From positions 2,418,001 to 2,482,000 of the forward strand of contig NZ_CP017886.1 of NCBI RefSeq assembly GCF_001874645.1: DNA of 64,000 nucleotides, read 5' to 3'. A model generated the notes under the pieces. The model was not told where the DNA came from. It worked only from the letters and a program-made list of their open reading frames with translations, and searched no databases. Made by a program: the position numbers and the translations under genes. The DNA comes from Pseudomonas frederiksbergensis (GTDB lineage: Bacteria; Pseudomonadota; Gammaproteobacteria; Pseudomonadales; Pseudomonadaceae). The stretch's first letter is position 1. The number at the start of each line of letters is the position of its first letter. Shown piece by piece: positions 17,901 to 27,600 of the stretch.

Positions 17901-19739
17901 GTAGTTGTAGCGCTCGCTTTTGGCAGCGGCGTTGGTCGCTTCGATCAGTTGATCGCGTTCGTCATAGCGATAACTGACCAGCGTCTGCTCGGTGTGCCAC
18001 GCCTCGTCGAGACTCTGGGCCGGAACAAAGCACTGGTAATCGACGGCAATCAAATGACTGCGGTCATAACGCAACAGCAAGGCACGACCGGCGCCGTTGT
18101 CGAGGCGTTTGATGCGTTCCTGGCGGTCGCGGGTAATGCGCAGGCGGTTATCGTAACCGTCGCTGATCGTCGTCAGCCGACCGTTATGAAAGTGATAGAA
18201 ACGTACGTCGTCCCCAGACTGGGAGAGGATCAGCTCTTCTGGCTCATCACCCAGATAAATCGCCGCCCGCGAGAGGCTGTTGTGGATCGCCGGGCGCTCG
18301 ACGCTCGGTAATGGAAAAGGGGTACGACAGTTTTCGTGGTCGATCCAGATGACGTTGTCGCCGTCGATTTCCAGTCGATGCGCGAGGCTGTGACTCCAGC
18401 CGTAGCCGAGACCGCAATCGATCTCCGCTGCGCTGGTGCGATAGAGCCGGGTGAAATCGAACGGCAGAATCCCGTCCAGAGAACCATCGATCAAGGTCAG
18501 CAGTTCTTCGCCAGTGACCATCGACACCGGGCACTTGTTGGTAGCGGTTTTATCTGCCGAATCGGCGCTGGCGCCGTTAGGGTTCTTCGCCTGACCGGGG
18601 ACGTTGTCGTGGTGTTGGTTGGGCTTGAGCGTGGTATTGCGGCGCCCATCCCAGCGCAGTTGCATCACACCTTTTTTCAGGCCGGCAGCGACACCTCGGG
18701 CAGCGACCTTTTTGTAGTGGTCGACGTAGCCCATGAAGCTGTCGATGATCTTGAAGATCGCCGCAACGAAGCGCAGACCGGCATCGACAATGTATTGGCC
18801 ATACCGGAGCAGCCGCACCGAGAGATAGGCGACGCCCACCCCGAAAAAGCTCAGCACGATCCCGATCAGCAGATCGATCACCAACTCGACCACCAGCTTC
18901 GAAACCGTCTGCGCCGTGGCCCCGGCGATCTGGCTCGGCGGCAACGCTTCCAGCCACAGGCTCGCGGTACGCAACAACAAACACAGCGCCGCTTCGTCAC
19001 TGGCCAGCAGTTGGGCTTTTTCCATCACCGCCGGCGATTTTTGCGCCAGATCGGCCAGAGCCGTAGCGCTGCTGCCGAGCAGTTCAGGAAATTTGCCGGG
19101 GTTCTTGAGAATCTCGCCAATCAGACCAATGCTGTCCCAAACGCCCTCGATGGCCGCCCAACTGCCGGCGAGCAAGCCGTTACCCACCGCCAGCAGAGAG
19201 GCCGAGGCTGACTGTTGCGACCACTGCGGCTTGAAGCCCTTCCACTCGCTGCGCAGCCAGGTTTCCAGCGACTCGGTCAACCCGTCATACGCGCCAAACA
19301 GCTCATCGATTTGCTTCGACGTGACCGCGCCGTGAACCCGCACTTGATAGAACTTTCCGGGATCCCCCTTGAAGCGCCCCTTGCCGAACTTATCGAGATC
19401 AATCGGCGTACTCGGCCCACCCTCCGCCGGGATCACCTCGACCTGAATATTCCCCAACGGAATGTCGTAGACCGACTCGAACTTGCTCTCGATTTGCAAA
19501 AAACCGTCGGCCGGACACTGCGCCATACTGGAGATGAAATCGTCATCACCGGTGCTCACCGCTGTGGTCGTGCTGCCGAATTTGATCAGCCGCTCCATGC
19601 CCATCAGCGATGGCATGTCAGCAGCGTGGCTAACCTTGTCGGCGGCCTTGATGAACCAGTGGTTAAGTTGTTCGCGGTAGAGACTGAGGGTGTCTTTGAA
19701 GCTGTCGAGTTCCTGCTCGATACGCACGACCTGCTCCAT
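14949..19739 (-). CDS. Rhs-family type VI effector with variable C-terminal toxin domain
   Basis: A 1596-residue polymorphic toxin. Residues 1-280 are an N-terminal delivery region without a PAAR motif. A hydrophobic stretch spans about 283-312, and a DUF6531-like segment starts at KCPVSMVTGEELL (402). Many YD/RHS repeats of the form Y(D/R)Y(D)..GR(L/I) follow to about 1380. The core closes with DPIKLAGGLNGYQYTPNP and DPLGLS, after which RHS cages are cut to release the tip. The last 184 residues (14952-15503) are a different, more AT-rich domain with HTVAKHNPE (His1473, His1478) and Lys/Arg-rich stretches. A nuclease is plausible, but I do not recognise the fold. Its start overlaps the adaptor stop (TGATG), so the genes are coupled. 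Confidence 0.9.
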   Translation of the reverse strand: MEQVVRIEQELDSFKDTLSLYREQLNHWFIKAADKVSHAADMPSLMGMERLIKFGSTTTAVSTGDDDFISSMAQCPADGFLQIESKFESVYDIPLGNIQVEVIPAEGGPSTPIDLDKFGKGRFKGDPGKFYQVRVHGAVTSKQIDELFGAYDGLTESLETWLRSEWKGFKPQWSQQSASASLLAVGNGLLAGSWAAIEGVWDSIGLIGEILKNPGKFPELLGSSATALADLAQKSPAVMEKAQLLASDEAALCLLLRTASLWLEALPPSQIAGATAQTVSKLVVELVIDLLIGIVLSFFGVGVAYLSVRLLRYGQYIVDAGLRFVAAIFKIIDSFMGYVDHYKKVAARGVAAGLKKGVMQLRWDGRRNTTLKPNQHHDNVPGQAKNPNGASADSADKTATNKCPVSMVTGEELLTLIDGSLDGILPFDFTRLYRTSAAEIDCGLGYGWSHSLAHRLEIDGDNVIWIDHENCRTPFPLPSVERPAIHNSLSRAAIYLGDEPEELILSQSGDDVRFYHFHNGRLTTISDGYDNRLRITRDRQERIKRLDNGAGRALLLRYDRSHLIAVDYQCFVPAQSLDEAWHTEQTLVSYRYDERDQLIEATNAAAKSERYNYDGQHVILQRQLAGGASFFWEWERSGKAARCIRHWASFSQMDARYVWDDQGSVTVLNIDGSEEVYVHDDRARLVRKVELGGGERLKAYDDNGRLIAEQDPLGAVTEYRYDEVGRLVALIPPEDEPTAYEYRDGFLHARYRGKAVWKYQRNAQGDVTEATDPDGHVTHYHYDVQGRLLSIRYPDTSRHVFVWNGLGQLIEETLPDGGQRRFAYDVLGRQITRQDEHGAVTHYQWDAVGRLIQTTLPTGASRAFSYNAYGKIIAERDELGRVTRYEYADDLHLVSRRINADGTQLRYRYDNAQLLLTEIENESGEKYQLDYTPNGLIRQETGFDGRRTAYVYDLNGHLLEKTEFGDDGSQLVSAYQRDAAGRLLVKTLPDGVNVEYGYDRLGRLVSVDDAHDHPLEFEYDQQGRLITEHQGWGTLLYGYDACGQLNRLRLPDNSTLDYHHAKGGALTAIDLNGTRLTTHVFAAGREQQRQQGQLLSQYHYDEQGRLQAHAVNQPNQPLYMRHYSYAVNGNLAAIADSRHGQCSYYYDALNRLARVRHARGEPPESFGHDPAGNLQMHDRPGLATIKGNRLLLQGDRHYDYDAFGNLIREHRGTAQKLVTEYRYDCQHRLIGITRPDGRTASYRYDAFGRRIAKTVDGHTTGFFWQGDNLVAESSKAHYRSYVYEPDSFRPLAMLDGKGPRKACPFYYQLDHLGTPQELTDYSGEIVWSAKYNAYGKVSHLSHGTDEQLDQPLRFQGQYFDAESGLHYNRHRYYNPDIGRYLTPDPIKLAGGLNGYQYTPNPTGWVDPLGLSGNCPPPNKPGCAAPDNVGGAKVDEGEPPLPKMTAEQRRARIDELTEANAKRRVLEFEDKYKMHTVAKHNPEIPDNALKQRSIDGSHPTKKGRKEGVNSSSQFKSWLLQFNAINDAVSRMSRNPPAPTGFTKTKDPVVRKEMPGGGRGYKPNKKDRDNPRYIDELDYSEVRFRQSGAVKPYTAFPD

Positions 19740-20476
19740 CAGTTCAGCTCCGCCATCAGGAACTCCGCCAAGGCAGTTTTCGGTGCTTGAGGCAGGTCCG
19801 GCGCTTCAAGAAAGATTGCGACTTTGTGCCGCAAAACGCTTTCGGAAAACGCCTCGTACAGATCAGGGCGATCCTCGCTCAGCCACTTCAGCAGGTTGTT
19901 GATTAGGGTGGCGGCAGACTGGGCCGCGAGGTGTTCCAATAGCGCATCGGGAATCTCCCACCATGGAAAAACCCTGGCGGTTTTCAGTGCGCGGCCACCG
20001 ATTTCCAAGGCCTGACCATTGATCAGGCAGCGCCCGATCAGCGGCATCAGTTGAACAACATCAACCTGCGCAGACTGAAGAATCGGCAGTAAATAACGTC
20101 CGTCCCAGAAGCGGAAAAACACCGCATTGCCGTTGGGTAACAGGGCTTGCGTAAGGCTGCGCAGATGGTCGACCACCACTTCTCGAGAGGCAGAAGAAAC
20201 CGCTAGCCAACCCCAGTCGCGAGACTCTGTGGTAGCGACCCAGTCCAGAAACTCACTGCCAGCAGCGACGATTCCGACATAGGGCATCACCGGTCCCCAC
20301 TCGGCGTAAGCGGTGTCGGCCCAGATTGGGCTCGGTGCTAGCGCAGTGATCGAGCGCTGCCAGGCTTTAAGGGGTTCTGCGGAGCTGGCATTGCCGAACA
20401 CCGCAAACAGCTGCTCGGAAGGTGTCAGCGGATGGCGCTCCAGCCAGGCACGAGGTGACAAGGCATCAGGCTGCAC
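19739..20476 (-). CDS. DUF4123-family type VI adaptor/chaperone
   Basis: The protein resembles DUF4123 (Tap/TEC) adaptors, which load a specific effector onto its VgrG. Markers are LFAVFGNA, the RDWGWLAVSS and FFRFWDGRYLLPIL stretches, and a helical C-terminus. I chose the GTG at 20476 (245 residues) because AAGGAGG lies 6 bp upstream. It overlaps the 3' end of vgrG by 11 bp. An ATG at 20521 in the same frame would extend deeper into vgrG and lacks such a site. Its position between vgrG and rhs says it carries the Rhs protein. Confidence 0.85.
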   Translation of the reverse strand: MQPDALSPRAWLERHPLTPSEQLFAVFGNASSAEPLKAWQRSITALAPSPIWADTAYAEWGPVMPYVGIVAAGSEFLDWVATTESRDWGWLAVSSASREVVVDHLRSLTQALLPNGNAVFFRFWDGRYLLPILQSAQVDVVQLMPLIGRCLINGQALEIGGRALKTARVFPWWEIPDALLEHLAAQSAATLINNLLKWLSEDRPDLYEAFSESVLRHKVAIFLEAPDLPQAPKTALAEFLMAELN

Positions 20477-22475
20477 AGACACCCTCCTTGCAGCGCTCGC
20501 ACTCTTCGCAGAACGGCGCATCGCTTTTCAGGCTCAGAATCTGTGCGGCACTCAGCAGCGCTGCCGCGGCGGCTACGCGTTTCAACGGTGCATCGGGCAA
20601 GGCCGGCGCAGCAGCCATCGTCGGCATCGGCGCCCCCCCCACCTGAATCGGTACGCTGCTGTAAATCCCTCCGGGGCCGATGTTGATCCACTGCCCGCCC
20701 GCCTGAAGGGTCACGCTGGCACCGCCGTCGATGACCACTTGCTGGCCGGCGCTGACATGGAACTGCTGACTGGCATTGAGCGCCTGACTGGTCACCCGAA
20801 TGTGCCGGTCGCCAACCACCACCAGATGATCGTCCCGCTTTACTTCGGTTTGGCGCTGACCATGAGTGATGCGCTGTTCGTCAGCCTTCAGTTCATGGCG
20901 ATCGAGACCCGCGACTACCACACTTCGCTGGTTACCCACTTGCAGGTGTGAATCGCGCAACACGTGCTGGGTCCAGTCGCGCTGGGCACGCAGATAAATC
21001 TCCTCGGCGCCCTTGCGGTCTTCGATGCGCAGCTCGTTGTAACCACCGCCACCGGGACTGCTCTGGCTGCGAAAAATGCTGCGGGTTTTGTCCGCTGGCA
21101 GGTCGAGCGGCACCAAGTTGGCCCCATTCGGCAGGCAGGCCATGACCAATGGTTTGTCCGGGTCGGCATCGACAAACCCCACCAGCACTTCCATTCCCAC
21201 CCGCGGGATCAGCGCACTGCCGTAACCGTCATGTGCCCAGCCACTGGCTACTCGTAGCCAGCAACTGGAATGCTCGTTGAGTTGCCCCTCGCGGTCCCAG
21301 GCGAATTGCACCTTGACCCGCCCGAACTCGTCGCAATGAATTTCGCTGTCGCTCGGCCCCGTGACGACTGCATTCTGATAGCCCGGCACTCGCGGTTTGT
21401 TTTCAACCAATGGCGGACGAAAGGGTACGTCCCACGGCGTCACCAGAAAGGTATTGCGATAGCCCTGAAAATCACCGCTGTCAGCAGACTCTTCCAGCAC
21501 TTGCGGTTGCCGACCGTGGTGCTCGACTTCTGTCAGTAGCCACAGGTCATTCCATTCTGCGCGCGGGTGCTCGGCGATCTTCAGAAAATGGCCGGTGAGC
21601 AACGCCGATTGATCACTGCGACCTTCAGCCTGACGGTAATCCGCGCCATGACGCTCCAGAGCCCGTTGCGCCAAGTATTTGCCGTGGTCGCGATCAGTGA
21701 ACTGACCGGGGTAGTGGTAATCCTCCAGCACCGGGCGCTGTTCGCGGTCGACAGTGCTTTGCAGCAACAGACCGGGCTTGTGGAAGTCGTAGTCTCGACG
21801 GGTCACGGCAGTGGTGCGGGTTTCCAGCCGTACGTTGAAACGCTTGATCGCAGGCTGATCGGCGGCCATTCCGCTGCCTGGCAAGTAAAGGGTCGACTCC
21901 GCAAGCCGGCGGAAAACTGTCTGATCGTCACCGAACACCAGCAGATGGCCGTTCGGGTTGTGCTGGAAGTGGTAGTGAATGCCGATCTCGGCGCACAACC
22001 GCTGGATAAACGCCAGATCGCTCTCGGCGTATTGCACGCAGTACTCGCGCTCTGGGTAATCACTACTAAGGCAAAACTCGAAAGCATCACGCTGGATACC
22101 ATGACCTTTGAGAACCTGCGCAATGATCGCCGGGACGTTCTTGTGCTGGAAGATGCGCTGATTAATGCGCCGATCAAGATAAGCCAGCCGCGGCACCAGG
22201 CTGACTTGGTAGCGAGTCAGACGCTTGCCGGCGTCACCTTGGGCCACTCGATAGACCTGGCCGTGCACGCCTGAGCCTTGTGTATCGAAACCGAGAAAGG
22301 CCTGTCGATGCAGCAGGCTTTCAAGATCGAGATCCGGGCGTTCACTGACCAGTTCCAGGTCAAAACGATAGGGTTGGCTGATGGCTTCCTTGCCCGTGAA
22401 CTCAAGCACTTTGAGCTCATTCTGGACGCCGTCGAGGGTCAACGTGAAACGCGGTTGATGGGCAGGCGCGAGCAT
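20466..22475 (-). CDS. vgrG: VgrG spike protein, type VI secretion tip
   Basis: A 669-residue VgrG. The gp27-like N-terminus starts FTLTLDGVQNELKVLEFTGKE. A gp44-like middle contains EREYCVQYAESDLAFIQRLCAEIGI. The gp5 OB-fold has DEFGRVKVQFAWDREG and a W-H-D-G-Y-G type loop, and a repetitive beta-helix follows (VGDRHIRVTSQALN). The C-terminus adds an Ala-rich helix ending in CEECERCKEGVC, a compact four-cysteine tail. VgrG trimers puncture target cells and carry effectors. No core T6SS genes are nearby, so this is an auxiliary vgrG island relying on apparatus encoded elsewhere. The Shine-Dalgarno site is weak (AGAGAGA). Confidence 0.95.
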   Translation of the reverse strand: MLAPAHQPRFTLTLDGVQNELKVLEFTGKEAISQPYRFDLELVSERPDLDLESLLHRQAFLGFDTQGSGVHGQVYRVAQGDAGKRLTRYQVSLVPRLAYLDRRINQRIFQHKNVPAIIAQVLKGHGIQRDAFEFCLSSDYPEREYCVQYAESDLAFIQRLCAEIGIHYHFQHNPNGHLLVFGDDQTVFRRLAESTLYLPGSGMAADQPAIKRFNVRLETRTTAVTRRDYDFHKPGLLLQSTVDREQRPVLEDYHYPGQFTDRDHGKYLAQRALERHGADYRQAEGRSDQSALLTGHFLKIAEHPRAEWNDLWLLTEVEHHGRQPQVLEESADSGDFQGYRNTFLVTPWDVPFRPPLVENKPRVPGYQNAVVTGPSDSEIHCDEFGRVKVQFAWDREGQLNEHSSCWLRVASGWAHDGYGSALIPRVGMEVLVGFVDADPDKPLVMACLPNGANLVPLDLPADKTRSIFRSQSSPGGGGYNELRIEDRKGAEEIYLRAQRDWTQHVLRDSHLQVGNQRSVVVAGLDRHELKADEQRITHGQRQTEVKRDDHLVVVGDRHIRVTSQALNASQQFHVSAGQQVVIDGGASVTLQAGGQWINIGPGGIYSSVPIQVGGAPMPTMAAAPALPDAPLKRVAAAAALLSAAQILSLKSDAPFCEECERCKEGVCAA

Positions 22476-22544
22476 CCGATGTCTCTCTGCTGAATAAAGG
22501 CGGGCGATTCTGCATGAGTGACAAGGGGGGTGATCGACGGTCAG

Positions 22545-22569
22545 AAAAGTCAGATTTATCCTGACTTTT
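22545..22569. promoter_or_regulatory. Inverted repeat upstream of vgrG
   Basis: AAAAGTCAG-ATTTATC-CTGACTTTT is a perfect 9-bp dyad about 70 bp before the vgrG start. It could be an operator for the cassette. It also resembles a short terminator on the plus strand, but no plus-strand gene ends there. Confidence 0.35.
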
Positions 22570-22656
22570 TAGAGATTCTTCCTTCAGATATTAGGATTAA
22601 CTACTACAGACATTCCTGTCGGACGGACTGCGCTGAATGTTCTGACGCCACGGACG

Positions 22657-22700
22657 AAAAAAAACGGCCCGCCTCCAACAGGAAGCGGGCCGTTTTTTAT
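22657..22700 (-). terminator. Rho-independent terminator of putP
   Basis: On the minus strand, AACGGCCCGCTTCC / GGAGGCGGGCCGTT forms a stem ending in a run of eight T. A T-run on the other strand makes it bidirectional. It isolates putP from the vgrG cassette. Confidence 0.9.
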
Positions 22701-22732
22701 TCAGCGAAGGATCAGCGCATCAGCTCATCCCA

Positions 22733-24217
22733 TCACTTGTTCAGGTGGAAATCTTTTTCCGCCGCTGCGAAACGCTGCAGCATACCCGCCGACGGCGCAC
22801 CCATTTTGCTGACCAGCACAATGGCTAGGCTGGCGAAGATGAAGCCCGGGATGATTTCGTACAAGCCCAACAGGCTGAAGTGTTTCCAGACAATCACGGT
22901 GAGTGCGCCAACCACGATACCGGCCAGTGCGCCGTTACGGGTCATGCCTTTCCAGAGTACCGAGATCAGTACCACCGGACCGAACGCGGCACCGAAGCCG
23001 GCCCAGGCGTAGCTGACCAGACCCAGCACGCGGTTTTCCGGGTTGGCAGCCATGGCGATGGCAATCAGGGCAACGGCCAGCACCATGGCGCGACCGACCC
23101 AGACCAGTTCAACCTGGGAAGCGTTTTTACGCAGGAAGGATTTGTAGAAGTCTTCGGTCAGGGCGCTCGAGCACACCAGCAACTGGCAGCTCAGGGTGCT
23201 CATCACGGCAGCCAGAATGGCCGACAGCAGCACACCGGCGATCCACGGGTTGAACAGGATCTTGGCCAGTTCGATGAACACGCGCTCGTGGTTTTCACTC
23301 ACTGGCATCGCCACGGCCGGGTTCGCCGAGAAGTAAGCAATACCGAAGAAGCCCACCGCCACGGTGCCGCCCAGGCACAGGATCATCCAGGTCATGGAGA
23401 TGCGACGGGCGTTGGCAATCGACTTGACCGAATCCGCCGCCATGAAGCGCGCCAGGATGTGCGGCTGACCGAAGTAGCCCAGACCCCACCCCATCAGCGA
23501 AATGATACCGATAAAGCTGGTGTTTTTCAGCATGTCGAAGTTGCCTGGATCTTGCGCTTCGATGGCCAGGAACGTGGTGTCGATGCCGCCGGTAGCCAGC
23601 AGCACGATGATGGGCGTCAGCAACAGGGCGAAGATCATCAGCGTGGCTTGTACGGTGTCAGTCCAGCTCACCGCCAGGAAACCACCGACGAAGGTGTAGG
23701 CAATCGTCGCCGCAGCACCGGCCCACAACGCAGTCTCGTAGGACATGCCGAAGGTGCTTTCAAACAGACGGGCGCCGGCCACGATGCCGGAGGCGCAATA
23801 GATGGTGAAGAACACCAGGATCACCACGGCAGAGATGATGCGCAGCAAGCCGCTCTTGTCTTCAAAACGGCTGGAGAAGTAATCCGGCAGCGTCAGCGCG
23901 TCGCCGTTGTGTTCGGTCTGCACGCGCAGACGACCGGCCACGAACAGCCAGTTCAGGTACGCACCGACGATCAGGCCGATGGCGATCCAGCTTTCCGACA
24001 GACCCGACATGTAGATGGCGCCCGGCAGGCCCATCAGCAACCAGCCGCTCATGTCGGAGGCGCCAGCGGAAAGCGCGGTCACGACGCTGCCCAGGCTACG
24101 GCCACCCAGAATGTAGTCAGAAAGGTTGTTGGTGGAGCGATAGGCCATGAAGCCGATCAGCACCATCGCTGCGATATAGATCACGAACGTGATCAAGGTT
24201 GGATTGCTTGCACTCAT
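22733..24217 (-). CDS. putP: Sodium/proline symporter
   Basis: A 494-residue solute:sodium symporter with about 13 membrane segments. It begins MSASNPTLITFVIYIAAMVLIGF and includes the family segments GGRSLG, ASDMSGWLLMGLPGA (Na+/proline region of TM2) and GWGLGYFGQPHILARFM. An upstream in-frame ATG at 24400 would add 61 residues that are not membrane-like and run through PutA operators, so the ATG at 24217 is chosen; it also gives the usual length. It imports L-proline across the inner membrane for PutA. It is divergent from putA and controlled with it. Confidence 0.95.
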   Translation of the reverse strand: MSASNPTLITFVIYIAAMVLIGFMAYRSTNNLSDYILGGRSLGSVVTALSAGASDMSGWLLMGLPGAIYMSGLSESWIAIGLIVGAYLNWLFVAGRLRVQTEHNGDALTLPDYFSSRFEDKSGLLRIISAVVILVFFTIYCASGIVAGARLFESTFGMSYETALWAGAAATIAYTFVGGFLAVSWTDTVQATLMIFALLLTPIIVLLATGGIDTTFLAIEAQDPGNFDMLKNTSFIGIISLMGWGLGYFGQPHILARFMAADSVKSIANARRISMTWMILCLGGTVAVGFFGIAYFSANPAVAMPVSENHERVFIELAKILFNPWIAGVLLSAILAAVMSTLSCQLLVCSSALTEDFYKSFLRKNASQVELVWVGRAMVLAVALIAIAMAANPENRVLGLVSYAWAGFGAAFGPVVLISVLWKGMTRNGALAGIVVGALTVIVWKHFSLLGLYEIIPGFIFASLAIVLVSKMGAPSAGMLQRFAAAEKDFHLNK

Positions 24218-24366
24218 TGAGTTACGCCCTGGCTTTGTTTTTATGTAGCAGCGGTCTGTCGAATCGCCGCCAAACGCTTGCGTTTGAGAGACGACCGGGT
24301 AATCCGCGCATTTATGACTGGTGTTTCCCCAGGAAAGCCACCAGCCGATGAGCCGCCAGCGTTGAC

Positions 24367-24607
24367 GGTTGCACCTTGGTGCGCGAATGCTATTCAACAA
24401 AGTAAATAAGGTGCAACCAGTTTTTGGGAATAAGTTGCACCTGATACGAATTTTCTTTTAAACCCCGTTTTTTGCTCCTTTTCGAAGCAAGAACCTTTGG
24501 CGACTGCTACAAAAAGCACCAAGCAGGAGTAGGGCTCCCCTACCAGAATTTATTTCCTGACAAGCTGCCGATTATTCCGACAAAAAAGGGTTGCACCCGG
24601 TTGCACC
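24367..24607. promoter_or_regulatory. put control region with five PutA operator motifs
   Basis: The hexamer GTTGCA occurs at 24368-24373 (+), 24412-24417 (-), 24434-24439 (+), 24590-24595 (+) and 24600-24605 (+). Four of the five are extended to GGTTGCACC and the other is AGTTGCACC. GTTGCA is the core bound by the ribbon-helix-helix domain of E. coli PutA, which represses putA and putP when proline is absent. Three motifs lie on the putP side and two just upstream of putA. Confidence 0.8.
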
Positions 24608-24677
24608 TCTTCCGGCGCACGGCTAATCTTGCCGCCAGCTGATGCCACGCAGTCGTGGCAAACATGAGGATAAAAAT

Positions 24678-27600
24678 ATGGCTACCACCACCCTTGGGGT
24701 CAAACTCGATGACCCGACCCGCGAGCGCCTCAAAGCTGCCGCGACCTCGATTGATCGCACGCCGCATTGGCTGATCAAACAGGCGATTTTCAATTACCTG
24801 GAAAAACTCGAGGGTGGTGCAACCCTGACCGAGCTGAGCGGCTTGACCCGCTCCGAAGCCGATGAAGGCGCTGACGTCCACGGCGATCACGCCCATCAGT
24901 GCTTCCTCGAATTCGCTGAAAGCATCCTCCCGCAATCAGTGCTGCGCGCCTCGATCACTGCCGCCTACCGTCGTCCGGAGCCGGAAGTGGTACCGATGTT
25001 GCTGGAACAGGCTCGCCTGCCAGCTGCGATGGCCGAAGCCACTAACAAACTCGCCGCCTCGATTGCCGAAAAACTGCGCAATCAGAAGAGCGCCGGCGGT
25101 CGTGCAGGCATTGTTCAGGGCCTGCTGCAGGAATTCTCCCTGTCGTCCCAGGAAGGCGTGGCACTGATGTGTCTGGCCGAAGCGCTGCTGCGCATCCCGG
25201 ACAAAGGCACTCGCGATGCGCTGATCCGCGACAAGATCAGCACCGGTAACTGGCAGCCACACCTGGGCAACAGCCCGTCGCTGTTCGTCAACGCCGCCAC
25301 GTGGGGTCTGTTGCTGACCGGCAAACTGGTCGCCACCCACAACGAAACAGGCCTGACCTCATCCCTGAGCCGTATCATTGGCAAAAGTGGCGAACCGATG
25401 ATCCGCAAGGGCGTCGACATGGCCATGCGGCTGATGGGCGAGCAGTTCGTCACTGGCGAAACCATCGCCGAAGCCCTGGCCAACGCCAGCCGCTTTGAAG
25501 CCAAGGGCTTTCGCTACTCCTACGACATGCTCGGCGAAGCTGCACTCACCGAACATGACGCCCAGAAATACCTCGCGTCCTACGAGCAAGCCATTCATTC
25601 GATCGGCAAGGCTTCCCACGGTCGTGGCATTTATGAAGGCCCGGGCATCTCGATCAAGCTCTCGGCCCTGCACCCGCGTTACAGCCGTGCCCAGTACGAG
25701 CGCGTGATGGACGAACTGTACCCGCGCCTGCTGTCGCTGACCCTGCTGGCCAAGCAGTACGACATCGGTCTGAACATCGATGCCGAAGAGGCCGACCGCC
25801 TTGAGCTGTCGCTGGATCTGCTAGAGCGCCTGTGCTTCGAGCCGCAACTGACCGGCTGGAACGGTATCGGTTTCGTGATCCAGGCCTACCAGAAGCGCTG
25901 CCCGTACGTGATCGACTACGTGATCGACCTGGCTCGCCGCAGCCGTCATCGCCTGATGATCCGCCTGGTGAAAGGCGCCTACTGGGACAGCGAAATCAAA
26001 CGCGCCCAGGTCGAAGGCCTGGAAGGCTACCCGGTGTACACCCGCAAGGTGTACACCGACGTTTCCTACATCGCCTGTGCACGCAAACTGCTGTCGGTGC
26101 CGGAAGTCATCTACCCGCAGTTCGCCACGCACAACGCGCACACTCTGTCGGCGATTTATCACATTGCCGGCCAGAACTACTACCCGGGCCAGTACGAGTT
26201 CCAATGCCTGCACGGCATGGGCGAACCGCTGTACGAACAGGTTGTAGGCAAGGTTTCCGAAGGCAAGCTGAACCGTCCGTGCCGTGTGTACGCACCGGTC
26301 GGCACTCACGAAACACTGCTGGCGTACCTGGTACGTCGCCTGCTGGAAAACGGTGCGAACACTTCGTTCGTCAACCGTATCGCCGATCAGTCGATCTCGA
26401 TACAGGAGCTGGTAGCCGATCCGGTAAGCAGCATCGAGCAGATGGCGACGCTGGAAGGCGGCTTCGGCCTGCCGCACCCGCGTATCCCGCTGCCGCGGGA
26501 CCTCTATGGCAGCGAGCGCGCCAACTCCAGCGGTATCGACCTGGCCAACGAACATCGCTTGGCATCGCTGTCCTGCGCCTTGTTGGCCACCGCTCACAAC
26601 CACTGGAAAGCTGCGCCGATGCTGGGTTGCGCCGCAAGCGCTGAAACGCCGGCACTGGTGTTGAATCCGTCGGATCTGCGTGACGTGGTCGGTCATGTGC
26701 AAGAAGCCACCGTCACCGACGTCGACAACGCCATCCAGTGTGCACTGAACGCCGCACCGATCTGGCAGGCCACTCCGCCCGCCGAACGCGCCGCGATCCT
26801 CGAACGTGCCGCCGATTTGATGGAGGGCGAAATTCAGCCGCTGATGGGACTGCTGGCTCGCGAAGCCGGCAAGACCTTCGCCAACGCTATCGCCGAAGTG
26901 CGCGAAGCCGTGGATTTCCTGCGTTACTACGCGGTGCAGGCGCGCAACGACTTCACCAACGACGCCCACCGTCCATTAGGTCCGGTGGTGTGCATCAGCC
27001 CGTGGAACTTCCCACTGGCGATCTTCAGCGGTCAAGTCGCTGCCGCACTGGCCGCCGGTAACCCGGTACTGGCCAAACCGGCCGAACAGACACCACTGAT
27101 CGCCGCTCAAGCCGTACGTTTGCTGCTCGACGCCGGGATTCCCGAAGGTGTGCTGCAACTGCTGCCGGGCCGTGGTGAAACGGTCGGCGCCCGTCTGGTT
27201 GGCGATGATCGGGTCAAAGGCGTGATGTTCACCGGCTCCACTGACGTCGCGCGTTTGCTGCAACGCAACGTTGCCGGTCGCCTGGATGCTCAGGGTCGCC
27301 CGATCCCGCTGATCGCCGAAACCGGCGGCCAGAACGCGATGATCGTCGACTCCTCGGCACTGACCGAGCAAGTGGTCATTGACGTGGTGTCCTCGGCCTT
27401 CGACAGCGCCGGTCAACGCTGCTCGGCTCTGCGCGTCCTGTGCTTGCAGGAAGATTCCGCAGACCGCGTGATCGAAATGCTCAAAGGCGCCATGGCTGAA
27501 TGCCGCCTTGGCAACCCTGAGCGTCTGTCCGTGGACATCGGCCCGGTGATTGACGCCGAAGCCAAGGCGGGCATCGAGAAACACATCCAGGGCATGCGTG

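Noticed and set aside
15630..18311. Plus-strand frame (893 codons) opposite the RHS repeats
   Set aside because: A Val/Ala-rich mirror image of the repeated RHS codons; no start context or neighbouring operon.
24218..24400. N-terminal extension of putP
   Set aside because: The extra 61 residues are Arg/Trp/Ser-rich, not membrane-like, and cross a PutA operator; the ATG at 24217 gives the family length.
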